64,000 nucleotides of DNA from Halanaerobium saccharolyticum subsp. saccharolyticum DSM 6643 (GTDB lineage: Bacteria > Bacillota > Halanaerobiia > Halanaerobiales > Halanaerobiaceae): positions 124,001-188,000 of the forward strand of contig NZ_CAUI01000023.1 in the NCBI RefSeq assembly GCF_000350165.1. The letters are read 5' to 3'. A program made the position numbers and the translations under genes. The notes under the pieces were generated by a model. That model saw nothing but the letters and a program-made list of their open reading frames with translations, was not told the DNA's origin and searched no databases. Positions 25,532-34,656 of this stretch are shown piece by piece; the first letter of the stretch is position 1; every line of letters starts with the position of its first letter.

Positions 25532-27286
25532 TCATTTTCCTCCCCGCTGATCAATCCTGATAGTAACAATTGTTTTTTCACCTTCGACACTCTCTACTTT
25601 TAGGCCAGAACTACCACCGTACATCAGTTTTAAACGTTGGTCAACATTGCGCAAACCAAAATATTTTTGTTGATCATCAGTTCTCAACTCGCCGCTTAAA
25701 ATTTTATTGATATCTTCAACTTTAACTTCTGCAATTCCAACTCCATTATCTACAATTTTAAAATAAATATTTTTATTTTGTCTGTAACCTTTAACAATGA
25801 TCAATCCTTTTTTTTCTGCAGGCAGCAGGCCATGATAAATTGAATTTTCCACTATCGGCTGCAGTATTAATTTTGGAATATGCTTATCCATTATTTCAAA
25901 ATCTTCTATATCAATAATATATTCATATTCTTCTCCATGTCTAAACTGCTGAATAAAAAGATAATTTTTAACATGTTTGATTTCATTTCTAATCAGTACC
26001 ATTTCCTTACCATGGCTTAAACTCAAACGAAAAAATTTACCAAGAGCTTCAACCATATGAGTAGCCCTATCAAAATCTTTATTTTCTAAAAGTCCAATTA
26101 TCAAATCCAAGGTGTTATAAATAAAATGAGGCTTAATCTGATTATCCAGACTCTGCATCTCAAGCTGTCTTAAAAGTTTCTGTTCCCTCACATTCTGCTC
26201 CATTAATTTGTTTATACGTCTGATCATCTTATTAAAACTTTTTCCTAATTCTGCAATCTCATCATCACCACTGATATCTATCTTGACTGACAGATCATTT
26301 TCAGAAGCTCGATGAGTTAATTCCTGTAGTTTCTGTATCGGCTTTGATAAAGATGACGATAAATATAAGGTCAGTAAAATAATTAAGATTAAGATAATTA
26401 CAGTCATATAAACTGTCAGTTCAGTAATGTAATTTAATTCGGCTTCAACCTCATCAGCAGAAGCCATACTAATTATATACCAGCCTGTAGCACGAGAAAA
26501 AGTGGAGGTAAGTATATATTGTTCGCTATTTAAACTAATCTTACGATCAGGAAAACCAGCATTATACAAAAGACTCCTCTCTCCTATCAAATTTTGATCT
26601 GGATGATAGATAATATCCCCGTTTCTATCAGCTATTAAAAAGTAACTTTTTTCACCCAAATTAAAATCAGTTAAATTTGCCAGTACATCAAGATCAATAT
26701 CTGCAGAAATCAAAACATTTTCTTCTGCAATTTCTGGATAATATGAACTGACAATTGTAATTACTTCCTGCTGAAAATAATTTTTATAAGGAGGAGTAAA
26801 AAATATTTCTCCACTCAAGTTTGAATACATTCTACTTTTAAAATCTTCAATATCAATATTAAAAGTCCCATAACTGCTGATTCTACTTCCATCCTGAAAA
26901 GTAATAGCTATATCCTCCAAGCCGGGTTTCATCTGTTTTAAATTATTAAAATCTTCCCAGATTCTAAAAGCATATTTCCTGTTATTCCGGAAATCATTGG
27001 CTTGAGTTAATTTTATAAACTGATTTATATAAAAATCCTGTTCTCTACTTAAAAATGTTTCTATTTCATTAATATAATCCTCCAGATCTCTTTCCATCCT
27101 ATTTACCATTTCTTGAGAATAATCACTAATCCGATCATTTATTGCTCCCCGATAAATATTAAAAGAAAGCAGCCCAAATAATAAAATTGGCAGCAGACCA
27201 ATAACCAAAAAGGATATTATTAATTTAGTTCTAATTGTATGAATTCCTATTTTATTAAATAATTTTTTAAAAAGATTATTAAACAT
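25532..27286 (-). CDS. YesM-type sensor histidine kinase
   Basis: 584 aa membrane kinase: helix near 18-40, extracytoplasmic double-Cache-like sensor (about 41-285), second helix near 290-312, HAMP linker (about 313-365) and a LytS/YesM-type kinase domain. The phospho-acceptor His lies in NQIKPHFIYNTLDLI near 390, and the ATP-binding region shows LQPIVENSIYHGL and GVGIAEVKV. The ATG at 27286 follows AAGGTGGGA. It is sandwiched between a secreted sugar-binding protein and an AraC-type response regulator. The binding protein probably presents sugar to the sensor domain, as ChvE does for VirA (inference). Confidence 0.93.
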   Translation of the reverse strand: MFNNLFKKLFNKIGIHTIRTKLIISFLVIGLLPILLFGLLSFNIYRGAINDRISDYSQEMVNRMERDLEDYINEIETFLSREQDFYINQFIKLTQANDFRNNRKYAFRIWEDFNNLKQMKPGLEDIAITFQDGSRISSYGTFNIDIEDFKSRMYSNLSGEIFFTPPYKNYFQQEVITIVSSYYPEIAEENVLISADIDLDVLANLTDFNLGEKSYFLIADRNGDIIYHPDQNLIGERSLLYNAGFPDRKISLNSEQYILTSTFSRATGWYIISMASADEVEAELNYITELTVYMTVIILILIILLTLYLSSSLSKPIQKLQELTHRASENDLSVKIDISGDDEIAELGKSFNKMIRRINKLMEQNVREQKLLRQLEMQSLDNQIKPHFIYNTLDLIIGLLENKDFDRATHMVEALGKFFRLSLSHGKEMVLIRNEIKHVKNYLFIQQFRHGEEYEYIIDIEDFEIMDKHIPKLILQPIVENSIYHGLLPAEKKGLIIVKGYRQNKNIYFKIVDNGVGIAEVKVEDINKILSGELRTDDQQKYFGLRNVDQRLKLMYGGSSGLKVESVEGEKTIVTIRIDQRGGK

Positions 27287-27297
27287 TAAATCCCACC

Positions 27298-28320
27298 TTA
27301 TTTAACCCTCCAGGGTCGATGAGTCTTTAAAAGTCGCTCCAAGTTTTCTTCATTTGCAACTTCTACTCCTGTTTCGATATATTCTTTGGGCTCAGCTCCA
27401 TATTTTATATAATAATATAATGTTGAAAGTCCTTTAGAACCCATTGTAGCCATATCCTGCCCAACTAGATACTGCAGCAGTCCTCTCTCCTGTAATAAAA
27501 GTGCATCATAAAAAATATCAATACCTACTGCTACCCCACCATTTTTTGCCCACTGCTGAAAATTAGGTAGAGCCTCAGCCGGAACATAAAAAGGCCAGCC
27601 TCCAACAAAAAATATAATTTCTATATCAGGATTTTGCTGTAAATACTGTTCCAGCAGCTCCACTGAAAGATTAACACTATCCTGATTTTCTACAATATCC
27701 TGAACTTTAAGATTTGTGTTCTTAACTTTATCCAGAAAACCTTCAATTCTGCTGTCTAAATTCAAAGCGCCTCTAACACCTGTCATGATCATAGTATCTA
27801 ACTGTTTATTCTGATTTTTATAGTCGATATTTTTAGCTTCTAAAACTTCAAGCAGCCCTTCAGCAGTAACTTTTCCCGCTTCATAATTATTAATACCAAT
27901 GTGGAAAAGCCTTTTGCTGTCAGGTGCATCAGCATCAAAAGTTGCAACTGCAATCCCATTCTCTACTGCCTTATTAATCACCTTAATATAATCTGGAGTG
28001 TTATTAACACTAACTACCATTCCATCTACCTTTCTGCTAATTAAACTCTCTATGATTTTTATTTGCTCTTTAGCATTATAGGTAAAAGGAGCCACCCATT
28101 CAATATTGATCCCAAGATCAATAGCTTTTTCCTGTGCATGTTCAAAAGCATCTAGAAAAATTGGATTGTCAAGCGATCTCGGCACATAAGCTATAGTAAT
28201 TTCTTCGTTTTGCATTACTTTTTCTTGAATATTTTCTGCCTCAACAGTCATCGGTAAAACAATTATAAAAATTATAAGCATAAAAAAAGAAAATAGAAGC
28301 TTATTATTTTGTGCAAACAA
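27298..28320 (-). CDS. Periplasmic sugar-binding protein of the sensor system
   Basis: 340 aa, RbsB-like periplasmic-binding fold with a signal peptide (about residues 1-30, ending VEA). I place the start at TTG 28320, which has GAGGTGG five bases upstream; the GTG at 28329 lies within that ribosome site. Blocks ISRKVDGMVVSVNNTPDYI and AVENGIAVATFDADAPDSKR are typical. No ATPase or permease is linked in its own operon; instead it precedes the histidine kinase by 11 bp. It is therefore more likely a sensor accessory than a transport component, although it could also feed the xylGH importer. Confidence 0.85.
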   Translation of the reverse strand: MFAQNNKLLFSFFMLIIFIIVLPMTVEAENIQEKVMQNEEITIAYVPRSLDNPIFLDAFEHAQEKAIDLGINIEWVAPFTYNAKEQIKIIESLISRKVDGMVVSVNNTPDYIKVINKAVENGIAVATFDADAPDSKRLFHIGINNYEAGKVTAEGLLEVLEAKNIDYKNQNKQLDTMIMTGVRGALNLDSRIEGFLDKVKNTNLKVQDIVENQDSVNLSVELLEQYLQQNPDIEIIFFVGGWPFYVPAEALPNFQQWAKNGGVAVGIDIFYDALLLQERGLLQYLVGQDMATMGSKGLSTLYYYIKYGAEPKEYIETGVEVANEENLERLLKTHRPWRVK

Positions 28321-28382
28321 AATTACCACCTCATTTTTTAACTTTCTATCTGAAAATTGAAAAATTTGAAAATAACATATAA

Positions 28383-28404
28383 AAAGACCCGATCAAAGGT
28401 CTTT
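28383..28404 (-). other. Small hairpin and direct repeats in the 270-bp divergent gap
   Basis: Minus strand AAAGACC / GGTCTTT stem with a T-rich tail, about 63 bp upstream of the binding-protein start; it may act in the leader. A direct repeat TTAAAATTTAAAG lies at 28409-28421 and 28438-28450. Nothing else recognisable lies in the gap to the next gene. Confidence 0.3.
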
Positions 28405-28590
28405 GATTTTAAAATTTAAAGATTAATCTATTATCAGATTAAAATTTAAAGCCAACATATCTATAATAATAGCAGATTTCAAGATATTTTTCCACTGTTT
28501 TAATAAATAATCAAGTTAAGCAGGTAATTACAATATTTTGTTTAATTAATATTAATAAGGAATAAAATAAAATTTGAAAGGAGAATACTA

Positions 28591-29226
28591 ATGACTAATA
28601 AAAAAGATTATTACAAAGTAAAGGCTGAAAATGTGATTAAAGGATTTAAGAAAAGAAATATTGAGGGCTATTATGTTAAAGACTCTGAAGAGGCAAAAAA
28701 TAAAATTATTGACCTGATTGAAGAAAATTCTTCAATCTCCTGGGGGGGATCAATGACTTTAAAAGATATTGGAATATTTGACGAATTAAAATCTGGTAAT
28801 TATAAGTTATTAGATAGAGCAACAGCTAAAACATCGGCAGAAAAAGAAAAAATTTATCACCAGGCACTTAATGCAGATTATTATTTAATGAGCTCTAATG
28901 CAATTACTCAAACCGGAAAACTAGTAAATATAGATGGCACTGGCAACCGCCTTGCTGCATTAATGTATGGTCCTAAAAATGTAATTATTGTTGCTGGAAT
29001 GAATAAGGTTGCAGCTGATGAAGAAAGTGCTATTAAAAGGGCAAACAACCAGGCCGGTCCGGCCAATGCTATTAGGTTGGATACAGATACACCATGTACT
29101 AGAATCGGATACTGCACCAAGTGTCATGTGGATGATACTATCTGCTCACATACGGTAATTACTCGTTTTTCTCATCCCGAAGAAAGAATAAAAGTAATTC
29201 TAGTTGGAGAGGAACTGGGATATTAA
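28591..29226 (+). CDS. LUD-domain protein (LutC/YkgG-like)
   Basis: 211 aa, lactate-utilisation/DUF162 family. Blocks SSISWGGSMTLKDIGIFDEL near residues 48-67, YLMSSNAITQTGKLVNIDGTG near 98-118 and GPKNVIIVAGMNKVAADEE near 126-144 are family signatures. A C-terminal cysteine set (CTRIGYCTKCHVDDTIC near 170-186) suggests metal or Fe-S binding, unlike the shortest LutC proteins. The ATG follows AAAGGAG. No LutA or LutB partner is present, so it is not a complete lactate-oxidation operon. The precise role is unknown. Confidence 0.83.
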   Translation: MTNKKDYYKVKAENVIKGFKKRNIEGYYVKDSEEAKNKIIDLIEENSSISWGGSMTLKDIGIFDELKSGNYKLLDRATAKTSAEKEKIYHQALNADYYLMSSNAITQTGKLVNIDGTGNRLAALMYGPKNVIIVAGMNKVAADEESAIKRANNQAGPANAIRLDTDTPCTRIGYCTKCHVDDTICSHTVITRFSHPEERIKVILVGEELGY

Positions 29227-29290
29227 ATGTTAATCTAATTACAGTAATACTTGAGTAAATATGTTAACTTTAGACACGGAGGTGTTTTAA

Positions 29291-30817
29291 GTGGATAAGA
29301 CTATAGATGAGCTTTACAAAAATCCAGATGATAAAAATATCCAAAACAATTTTCAGTTTATTTTATTTGGAGGAACTGGAGATTTAGCTCACAATAAAAT
29401 TATACCAGCTTTTTATAATTTAGCAGCCAAAGATTCTTTGCCAGATAAATTCACAATAGTTGCTACTGGAAGACGTTATGATAACAAAAATGCTTATTTA
29501 GATGCTTTATATAATTCATTGATTAATAAAAAAGAAAAAATAGATGATAAAGTTTGGCGGTTTCTAACTGAGCATATAGATTATTTTCAACTTTCATTTA
29601 AAGATGAAAATGATTTTAAAAATCTTCGAAAATATTTAAAAAATAAATCAAAAAAAGAAAAAGTTGCTAATAGAATTTTTTACCTCGCTACTGCACCTAA
29701 ATTTTTTGCAGAAATAGCAAAAAAAATAGAAAAGTTTAATCTATTAGAGATAAAATTAGAAAATAATGAATCTCGTCTAGTAATTGAAAAACCTTTTGGC
29801 CATGATTTTAAATCAGCCAAAAAATTAAATGATACACTTAGCAGTATTTTCTCAGAAAAAAACATCTTTAGAATAGATCATTATTTAGGTAAAGAAATGA
29901 TTCAGAATATAATGGTAATTAGATTAAGCAACCCTATTTTTAGAGCACTTTGGAATAAAGATCATATTGATAATATACAAATTTATTTAAATGAGTCTGA
30001 AGGAGTTAAAGATCGAGGAAAATATTATGATGATGCTGGAGTCATTAAAGATATGTTTCAAAATCATATTCTTCAAGTATTATCCTTGATTGCTATGGAA
30101 GAACCTGAAAATTTGAGTGCTGAAGAAATTTCAAATAAAAAAGTAGAAGTCTTTAAAGAACTTGCTGATAATGATTTAAGTAATATTGATAACCATATTG
30201 TTAGAGGGCAATATATTTCAAACATTGTTGATGGAGAAAAAATAAAATCTTATCGAGAGGAAAAAGAAATTGACTCTCAATCAGAAACAGCAACCTTTAT
30301 GGCACTTAAATTGTTTTTAAATAATGAACGGTGGCGTGATGTTCCAATTTATCTCAAATCAGGAAAGAGATTAAATAAAAAAGAAGCTGGAATTGCAATC
30401 GAGTTTAAAGATAGTTTTCATCCTGCCTATCTTGACCAAAATAAATTGGACAATAATTTGTTATTGATCAAGATACAACCCGAAGAAGGCATTTCTTTAA
30501 GATTTAATACCCGGAAACCGGCCAGTAATAATAAAATTGTCCCAGTTGAAATGGAATTTTGTCAAAGTTGTCAGCAATTTTTTAATTCACCAGAAAATTA
30601 TGAAGTCCTAATTTATGATATGATTTCTGGTGATAAAACTTTGTTTACCAGCTGGAAGGAAGTTTCTTATTCCTGGAAATTCATTGACAAAATTCAGGAA
30701 AAATATGCAGAAGAAAATATAAATCTTCATAAATATCCAGCCTTATCAAAAGGACCTAAAGCAGCGGATCAGCTGCTTGAAAATGATGGAAGAAAATGGT
30801 TAGATAACAATAAATAA
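29291..30817 (+). CDS. zwf: Glucose-6-phosphate 1-dehydrogenase
   Basis: First enzyme of the oxidative pentose phosphate pathway, 508 aa, NADP-linked in most relatives. The N-terminal nucleotide fold has FGGTGDLAHNKIIPAFYNLA (about residues 27-46), the active-site block is RIDHYLGKEMIQNIMVIR (about 195-212), and EKPFGHDFKSAK lies near 166-177. Translation starts at GTG 29291 after GGAGGTG. It is followed by a cyclase-family hydrolase and gnd, so the operon encodes NADPH generation, but no recognised 6-phosphogluconolactonase. Confidence 0.97.
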   Translation: MDKTIDELYKNPDDKNIQNNFQFILFGGTGDLAHNKIIPAFYNLAAKDSLPDKFTIVATGRRYDNKNAYLDALYNSLINKKEKIDDKVWRFLTEHIDYFQLSFKDENDFKNLRKYLKNKSKKEKVANRIFYLATAPKFFAEIAKKIEKFNLLEIKLENNESRLVIEKPFGHDFKSAKKLNDTLSSIFSEKNIFRIDHYLGKEMIQNIMVIRLSNPIFRALWNKDHIDNIQIYLNESEGVKDRGKYYDDAGVIKDMFQNHILQVLSLIAMEEPENLSAEEISNKKVEVFKELADNDLSNIDNHIVRGQYISNIVDGEKIKSYREEKEIDSQSETATFMALKLFLNNERWRDVPIYLKSGKRLNKKEAGIAIEFKDSFHPAYLDQNKLDNNLLLIKIQPEEGISLRFNTRKPASNNKIVPVEMEFCQSCQQFFNSPENYEVLIYDMISGDKTLFTSWKEVSYSWKFIDKIQEKYAEENINLHKYPALSKGPKAADQLLENDGRKWLDNNK

Positions 30818-30868
30818 AATATAAATCTGGGCAAAATTTTAAAACTTTTGTTTTAAAGGGGGATTTTA

Positions 30869-31525
30869 ATGTTTGATATTTCAATGACAATAAGAAAAGA
30901 TATGTTAGTTTATAAAGGTAAAGATGAGATCAGGCCAAGATTAACGACGGTTAGGGATTTTAGTCAGGGCGATGCCCACGAATCTGAAATTCAGATGAAT
31001 GTCCACACTGGTACTCATGTTGATGCACCTCTTCATATGTTGGAAGACGGAGATAATGCCAATTTATTTTTTGCTGAAAATCCATTTTACCAGTCTCAAC
31101 TACTTAATTTGACTGATCTTGATGAAAAAATAACTGCAGATGATTTAAAAGAATATGAAATTAAAAATAATTCTTTTGTTATTTTAAAAACTAAAAATTC
31201 TAAGCCAGGTTTTTTAGAAAAAACTCCAGAAAAATTTGTTTATTTAGCAGAAAGTGGTGCTGAGTATTTGATAAACAAAAATATTAAAGGAGTTGGAATA
31301 GATACTAATGGAATTGAAAGGGCTCAATCAGATCATCCAACACATAAAAAACTACTTGGCGAAAAAATAATGATCCTGGAAGGTTTAAGATTAAATCAAG
31401 TTCCAGAAGGAAATTATATATTGCTGCTTTCACTGCTAAAAATTTCTGACAGTGATGGTTTGCCTGGCAGAGCTTATTTATTCGAAAATGGAGAAATTGA
31501 AACTATGCTAAAATTATATAAATAA
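30869..31525 (+). CDS. Cyclase-family metal-dependent hydrolase
   Basis: 218 aa, kynurenine-formamidase/isatin-hydrolase family. The metal-binding motif HTGTHVDAPLHM (about residues 49-60) and the second block GVGIDTNGIERAQSDHPTHK near 144-163 are intact, so an active Zn- or Mn-dependent amide or ester/lactone hydrolase is expected. It lies between zwf and gnd, 51 bp and 34 bp away, the position normally taken by 6-phosphogluconolactonase. Lactone hydrolysis is a reasonable hypothesis but is not shown by sequence; formamidase or another role remains possible. Confidence 0.85.
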   Translation: MFDISMTIRKDMLVYKGKDEIRPRLTTVRDFSQGDAHESEIQMNVHTGTHVDAPLHMLEDGDNANLFFAENPFYQSQLLNLTDLDEKITADDLKEYEIKNNSFVILKTKNSKPGFLEKTPEKFVYLAESGAEYLINKNIKGVGIDTNGIERAQSDHPTHKKLLGEKIMILEGLRLNQVPEGNYILLLSLLKISDSDGLPGRAYLFENGEIETMLKLYK

Positions 31526-31559
31526 GTTTGATTTAAATTATACTGGGAGGTAATTAAAT

Positions 31560-32957
31560 ATGAAAAAATATGAAATTGGCTTAATTGGACTTTCGGTAAT
31601 GGGACAAAATTTAGCTCTCAACATTGCCAGGAATCATTCAATTTCCGTCTATAATCGAACTGAAAGTAAAACAAAAGATTTTATAAAAAATAAAGTGGAT
31701 AAGCAAGAAATAAAGGCAGCCTATGGATTGGAAGATTTTATTTCTTCTCTGGCAAAGCCCCGCAAAATTATGTTGATGATTAAAGCCGGTAAGCCAGTTG
31801 ACCTGGTCATTGATAGTCTTTTACCTTATTTAAGCAAAGATGATATTATAATAGATGGTGGTAATTCTCACTTTGAAGATACAAATAGAAGATTAAAGAA
31901 TTTAGAAGAAAAAGGTATCCGTTATCTTGGAGTCGGCATTAGTGGTGGTGAATATGGAGCTTTGCATGGACCTTCAATTATGCCTGGTGGAACTAAAGAA
32001 GCCTATGCTGAAGTTGCTGATATTCTTAAAGACGCTGCCGCAAAAACTGATAAAGGAGCCTGTGTCAGTTATTTAGGCCCTAAATCTGCCGGTCATTATG
32101 TTAAAATGATTCATAACGGTATTGAATATGGAATAATGGAAATTTTAGCTGAAATTTATGACTATCTCCGCAAAGTGCTTCAATTAAAACCGGACGAAAT
32201 GGGAGATGTTTTTGCCGAATGGAATCAGGAATTGGACTCTTATTTGGTTGAAATCACAGCTAAAATCATGAAAAAAAATGACCCTAAAACTGGCAAGAAG
32301 TTAATTGACTTAATTCTTGACAAAGCAAAACATAAGGGAACAGGTAAATGGAGTGTACAGAGTGCTCTAGATCTTGGTACTGCAATTCCAACAATTAACG
32401 CTGGAGTTAATGCCCGCTTGGTCTCATCCATCAAACAAGAAAGAGTTGAAAATGCTGCCCAATTTGATAAAAGCAGCAGAGCTTTAGTTGATAAAAAAGA
32501 AATATTATCTCAGCTTAAATCAGCTTTATATTTTGCTTCAGTAATTGCTTATGCAGAAGGCTTTAAGCTTTTAAAAACTGCTTCTGAAGAATATAATTAT
32601 AATTTAAATTATAAAGAAATAGCGCGCATCTGGGAGGATGGCTGCATCATTCGTTCCGGTCTCTTAGAACCAATACAGCAGGCCTTTGCCGATAATATGA
32701 ATTTAAATACATTAATTACAACTGAACAGTTTAAAGATCAACTCAATGTTAAGGCCAATCAACTTACAGAGTTAATATCGACTGCAGCTCAATCAGGAGT
32801 TCCACTAACTGCTATTCATTCAGCACTTGATTACTTTAACAGCTTAAAATCTGAGGAACTGCCTGCTAACTTAATTCAGGCCCAACGTGATTTCTTTGGG
32901 GCCCACACTTATCAGCGTCGGGATGAAAAAGGTACTTTCCATACTAACTGGGAATAA
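31560..32957 (+). CDS. gnd: 6-Phosphogluconate dehydrogenase, decarboxylating
   Basis: 465 aa, oxidises 6-phosphogluconate to ribulose 5-phosphate with release of CO2. N-terminal nucleotide-binding motif GLIGLSVMGQNLALNIA (about 7-23), substrate-binding signature VGISGGEYGALHGPSIMPGG near 124-143 (family GxSGGExGAxxGPSxMPGG), catalytic Lys in HYVKMIHNGIEYG near 180-192, and a C-terminal helical domain with AQRDFFGAHTYQR. It completes the zwf operon and is followed by a strong terminator. Confidence 0.98.
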   Translation: MKKYEIGLIGLSVMGQNLALNIARNHSISVYNRTESKTKDFIKNKVDKQEIKAAYGLEDFISSLAKPRKIMLMIKAGKPVDLVIDSLLPYLSKDDIIIDGGNSHFEDTNRRLKNLEEKGIRYLGVGISGGEYGALHGPSIMPGGTKEAYAEVADILKDAAAKTDKGACVSYLGPKSAGHYVKMIHNGIEYGIMEILAEIYDYLRKVLQLKPDEMGDVFAEWNQELDSYLVEITAKIMKKNDPKTGKKLIDLILDKAKHKGTGKWSVQSALDLGTAIPTINAGVNARLVSSIKQERVENAAQFDKSSRALVDKKEILSQLKSALYFASVIAYAEGFKLLKTASEEYNYNLNYKEIARIWEDGCIIRSGLLEPIQQAFADNMNLNTLITTEQFKDQLNVKANQLTELISTAAQSGVPLTAIHSALDYFNSLKSEELPANLIQAQRDFFGAHTYQRRDEKGTFHTNWE

Positions 32958-32972
32958 TTGATTAATTTTGTG

Positions 32973-33003
32973 AACCCTCTTTTCAAAAAGAGGGTTTTTT
33001 TGT
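32973..33003 (+). terminator. Terminator of the zwf-gnd operon
   Basis: AACCCTCTTTT / AAAAAGAGGGTT stem followed by a run of seven T residues; it begins 16 bp after the gnd stop. Confidence 0.92.
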
Positions 33004-33066
33004 TTTAGCAAGAATTATATAAATATTAAGAAAATTTTATAATCAAGATTAAGGAGGCTTAAAATA

Positions 33067-33429
33067 ATGAAAGTTAAAGAAATTATGACAAAAGATCCAA
33101 TAACTATTGATATAAAAAGTGATGTTAAAGAAGCTACCCGTCTTCTCTCCTACCACAATATAGGTAGATTGCTGGTTGTAAAAGATAAAAAATTGATTGG
33201 AATAGTCACCGATGGAGATCTGATGATAGAACATGAAAGAGAAACCCCAATTAAGGATTTCATGAGTGAGAATTTGATTTTAATAAACAAAAATCAAACA
33301 ATTAAAGAAGCAGCTCAAATTATGGCTGAACATCAAATTAGTGGTTTGCCTGTAGTAAATGATAAAAAAAATTTAGTTGGTATTATAACTGTCGAAGACA
33401 TAATTTACCGCTATCTTGCAAAAAAATAA
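33067..33429 (+). CDS. Two-CBS-domain protein
   Basis: 120 aa composed almost entirely of a tandem CBS pair (about 1-55 and 62-118). Repeated motifs are KEIMTKDPITIDIKSDVKEA and IKDFMSENLILINKNQTIKEA at the start of each domain, and GIVTDGDLMIE / GIITVEDIIYRYL at the ends. Such stand-alone Bateman modules bind adenine nucleotides and regulate a partner protein. It has its own AAGGAGG site and lies 39 bp upstream of the glycosyltransferase-like genes; whether it regulates them is unknown. Confidence 0.9.
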   Translation: MKVKEIMTKDPITIDIKSDVKEATRLLSYHNIGRLLVVKDKKLIGIVTDGDLMIEHERETPIKDFMSENLILINKNQTIKEAAQIMAEHQISGLPVVNDKKNLVGIITVEDIIYRYLAKK

Positions 33430-33468
33430 TTTCCATTTTGCTTTTTATAATCATAAAAGGGGGATAAA

Positions 33469-34656
33469 ATGAAAAAAATTGCTCTAGGAGCTATCACAAA
33501 TTATATTAATTCTATCCATCCTTTTATTAATTTCATTGCTAATGCTAGGGCATATGGATATAAATTAGATAAATTAATTATTTGTTATTCTCATGGATAT
33601 AAAAGTGAAGTTTTGGAAAGATTAAAACAAACAGTAGATGTAGATTTAGTCCAATTAAACTATGATCCTGAATTTAGAAATGAATTAAAAAATTTCGGTT
33701 TAAGCAAAAAAGAAATTGATTTTTTTCTTAGAACCCCAGAGTTTGATTATCATAAATTAATACCATATGGCAAAAGACGTAATTTAGTATTATTAAAAGC
33801 TCTTATTACCGAACCCAAGCTCGACTATCTTTTTTTTATAGACACTGATGTTAATCCCAGTCTTCTTATGTCTGCTGACGGCAGAACCAAAACCATTAAT
33901 TTTTTTGGTAGACATTTGTCTTATTTAAAAAAAGAAAATGTCGTTATTACAACAAGTGATTATTCTGGTTATTATATAATTCCTCCCTTAGAATTTAAAG
34001 GAGTTAAAAAACTGCTTACAGGTCTACAAAAAAGAAAAGCTTATAAGAGGGTCAAAAATCTGGAGAATAATTTATCTCTTGCTAATCCAAAACAAAATCA
34101 GATCAGAAAAACAAATAAAATACTGGGGGGGAATCATGCTCTAGATTTAAGTTATATTAAAAAAATCTCCCCTTATTATTCTACAAGCTATATTTATAAT
34201 GGTATCTTTTATTTAGGTAGAGGGGAAGATACGCTTTTAGGATTAGAAGTTCCTGACAAAAAACACCAAATCATTGATATAGACACTCTTATCTTCCATG
34301 ATCTTTATGGTAATTTCCCTAAAAAGCCTGATATTAGAGATGAAAATGTTCAGAAACGTCTATTTTATGCCTGTACCGGCTGGCTGGGCAGAAATCCATT
34401 TTTAAACTGGTATTTAAAAGAAAAGAATCTGATTAGCAGAGAAAAATTTAAAAAACGTTATAAAACTCAAAAAAATGCTTTAAAAATAGGTGCACCTCTA
34501 CTGGCAAAATATACAAAAAATGATGACTTTAATCTTTTACCTAACATTTTCTCTGCAGCCTGGCTGCAGTTGGATCAAATGGTAGAAAACTATGAAAATT
34601 TATCAAAGAATTGGAACTCTGTTACTGATAAGATTATTGAAAGGAGCAAAAAATAA
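33469..34656 (+). CDS. Glycosyltransferase-like protein
   Basis: 395 aa with no signal peptide. A GT-A-like core is suggested by the N-terminal segment of alternating strands and helices, RNLVLLKALITEPKLDYLFF and then the DxD-type motif IDTDVNPS near residues 124-131, and by a later GGNHALDLSYI near 221-231. The exact family is not recognised. It overlaps the following GT4 gene by one base (TAATG), so the two are translationally coupled and probably act on the same glycan or osmolyte. Donor and acceptor are unknown. Confidence 0.65.
   Translation: MKKIALGAITNYINSIHPFINFIANARAYGYKLDKLIICYSHGYKSEVLERLKQTVDVDLVQLNYDPEFRNELKNFGLSKKEIDFFLRTPEFDYHKLIPYGKRRNLVLLKALITEPKLDYLFFIDTDVNPSLLMSADGRTKTINFFGRHLSYLKKENVVITTSDYSGYYIIPPLEFKGVKKLLTGLQKRKAYKRVKNLENNLSLANPKQNQIRKTNKILGGNHALDLSYIKKISPYYSTSYIYNGIFYLGRGEDTLLGLEVPDKKHQIIDIDTLIFHDLYGNFPKKPDIRDENVQKRLFYACTGWLGRNPFLNWYLKEKNLISREKFKKRYKTQKNALKIGAPLLAKYTKNDDFNLLPNIFSAAWLQLDQMVENYENLSKNWNSVTDKIIERSKK

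Noticed and set aside
28383-28404. Terminator in the divergent gap before the LUD gene
   Set aside because: No gene ends there; the hairpin lies upstream of a start on the minus strand and has a weak T-tail, so it was kept only as an unexplained hairpin.
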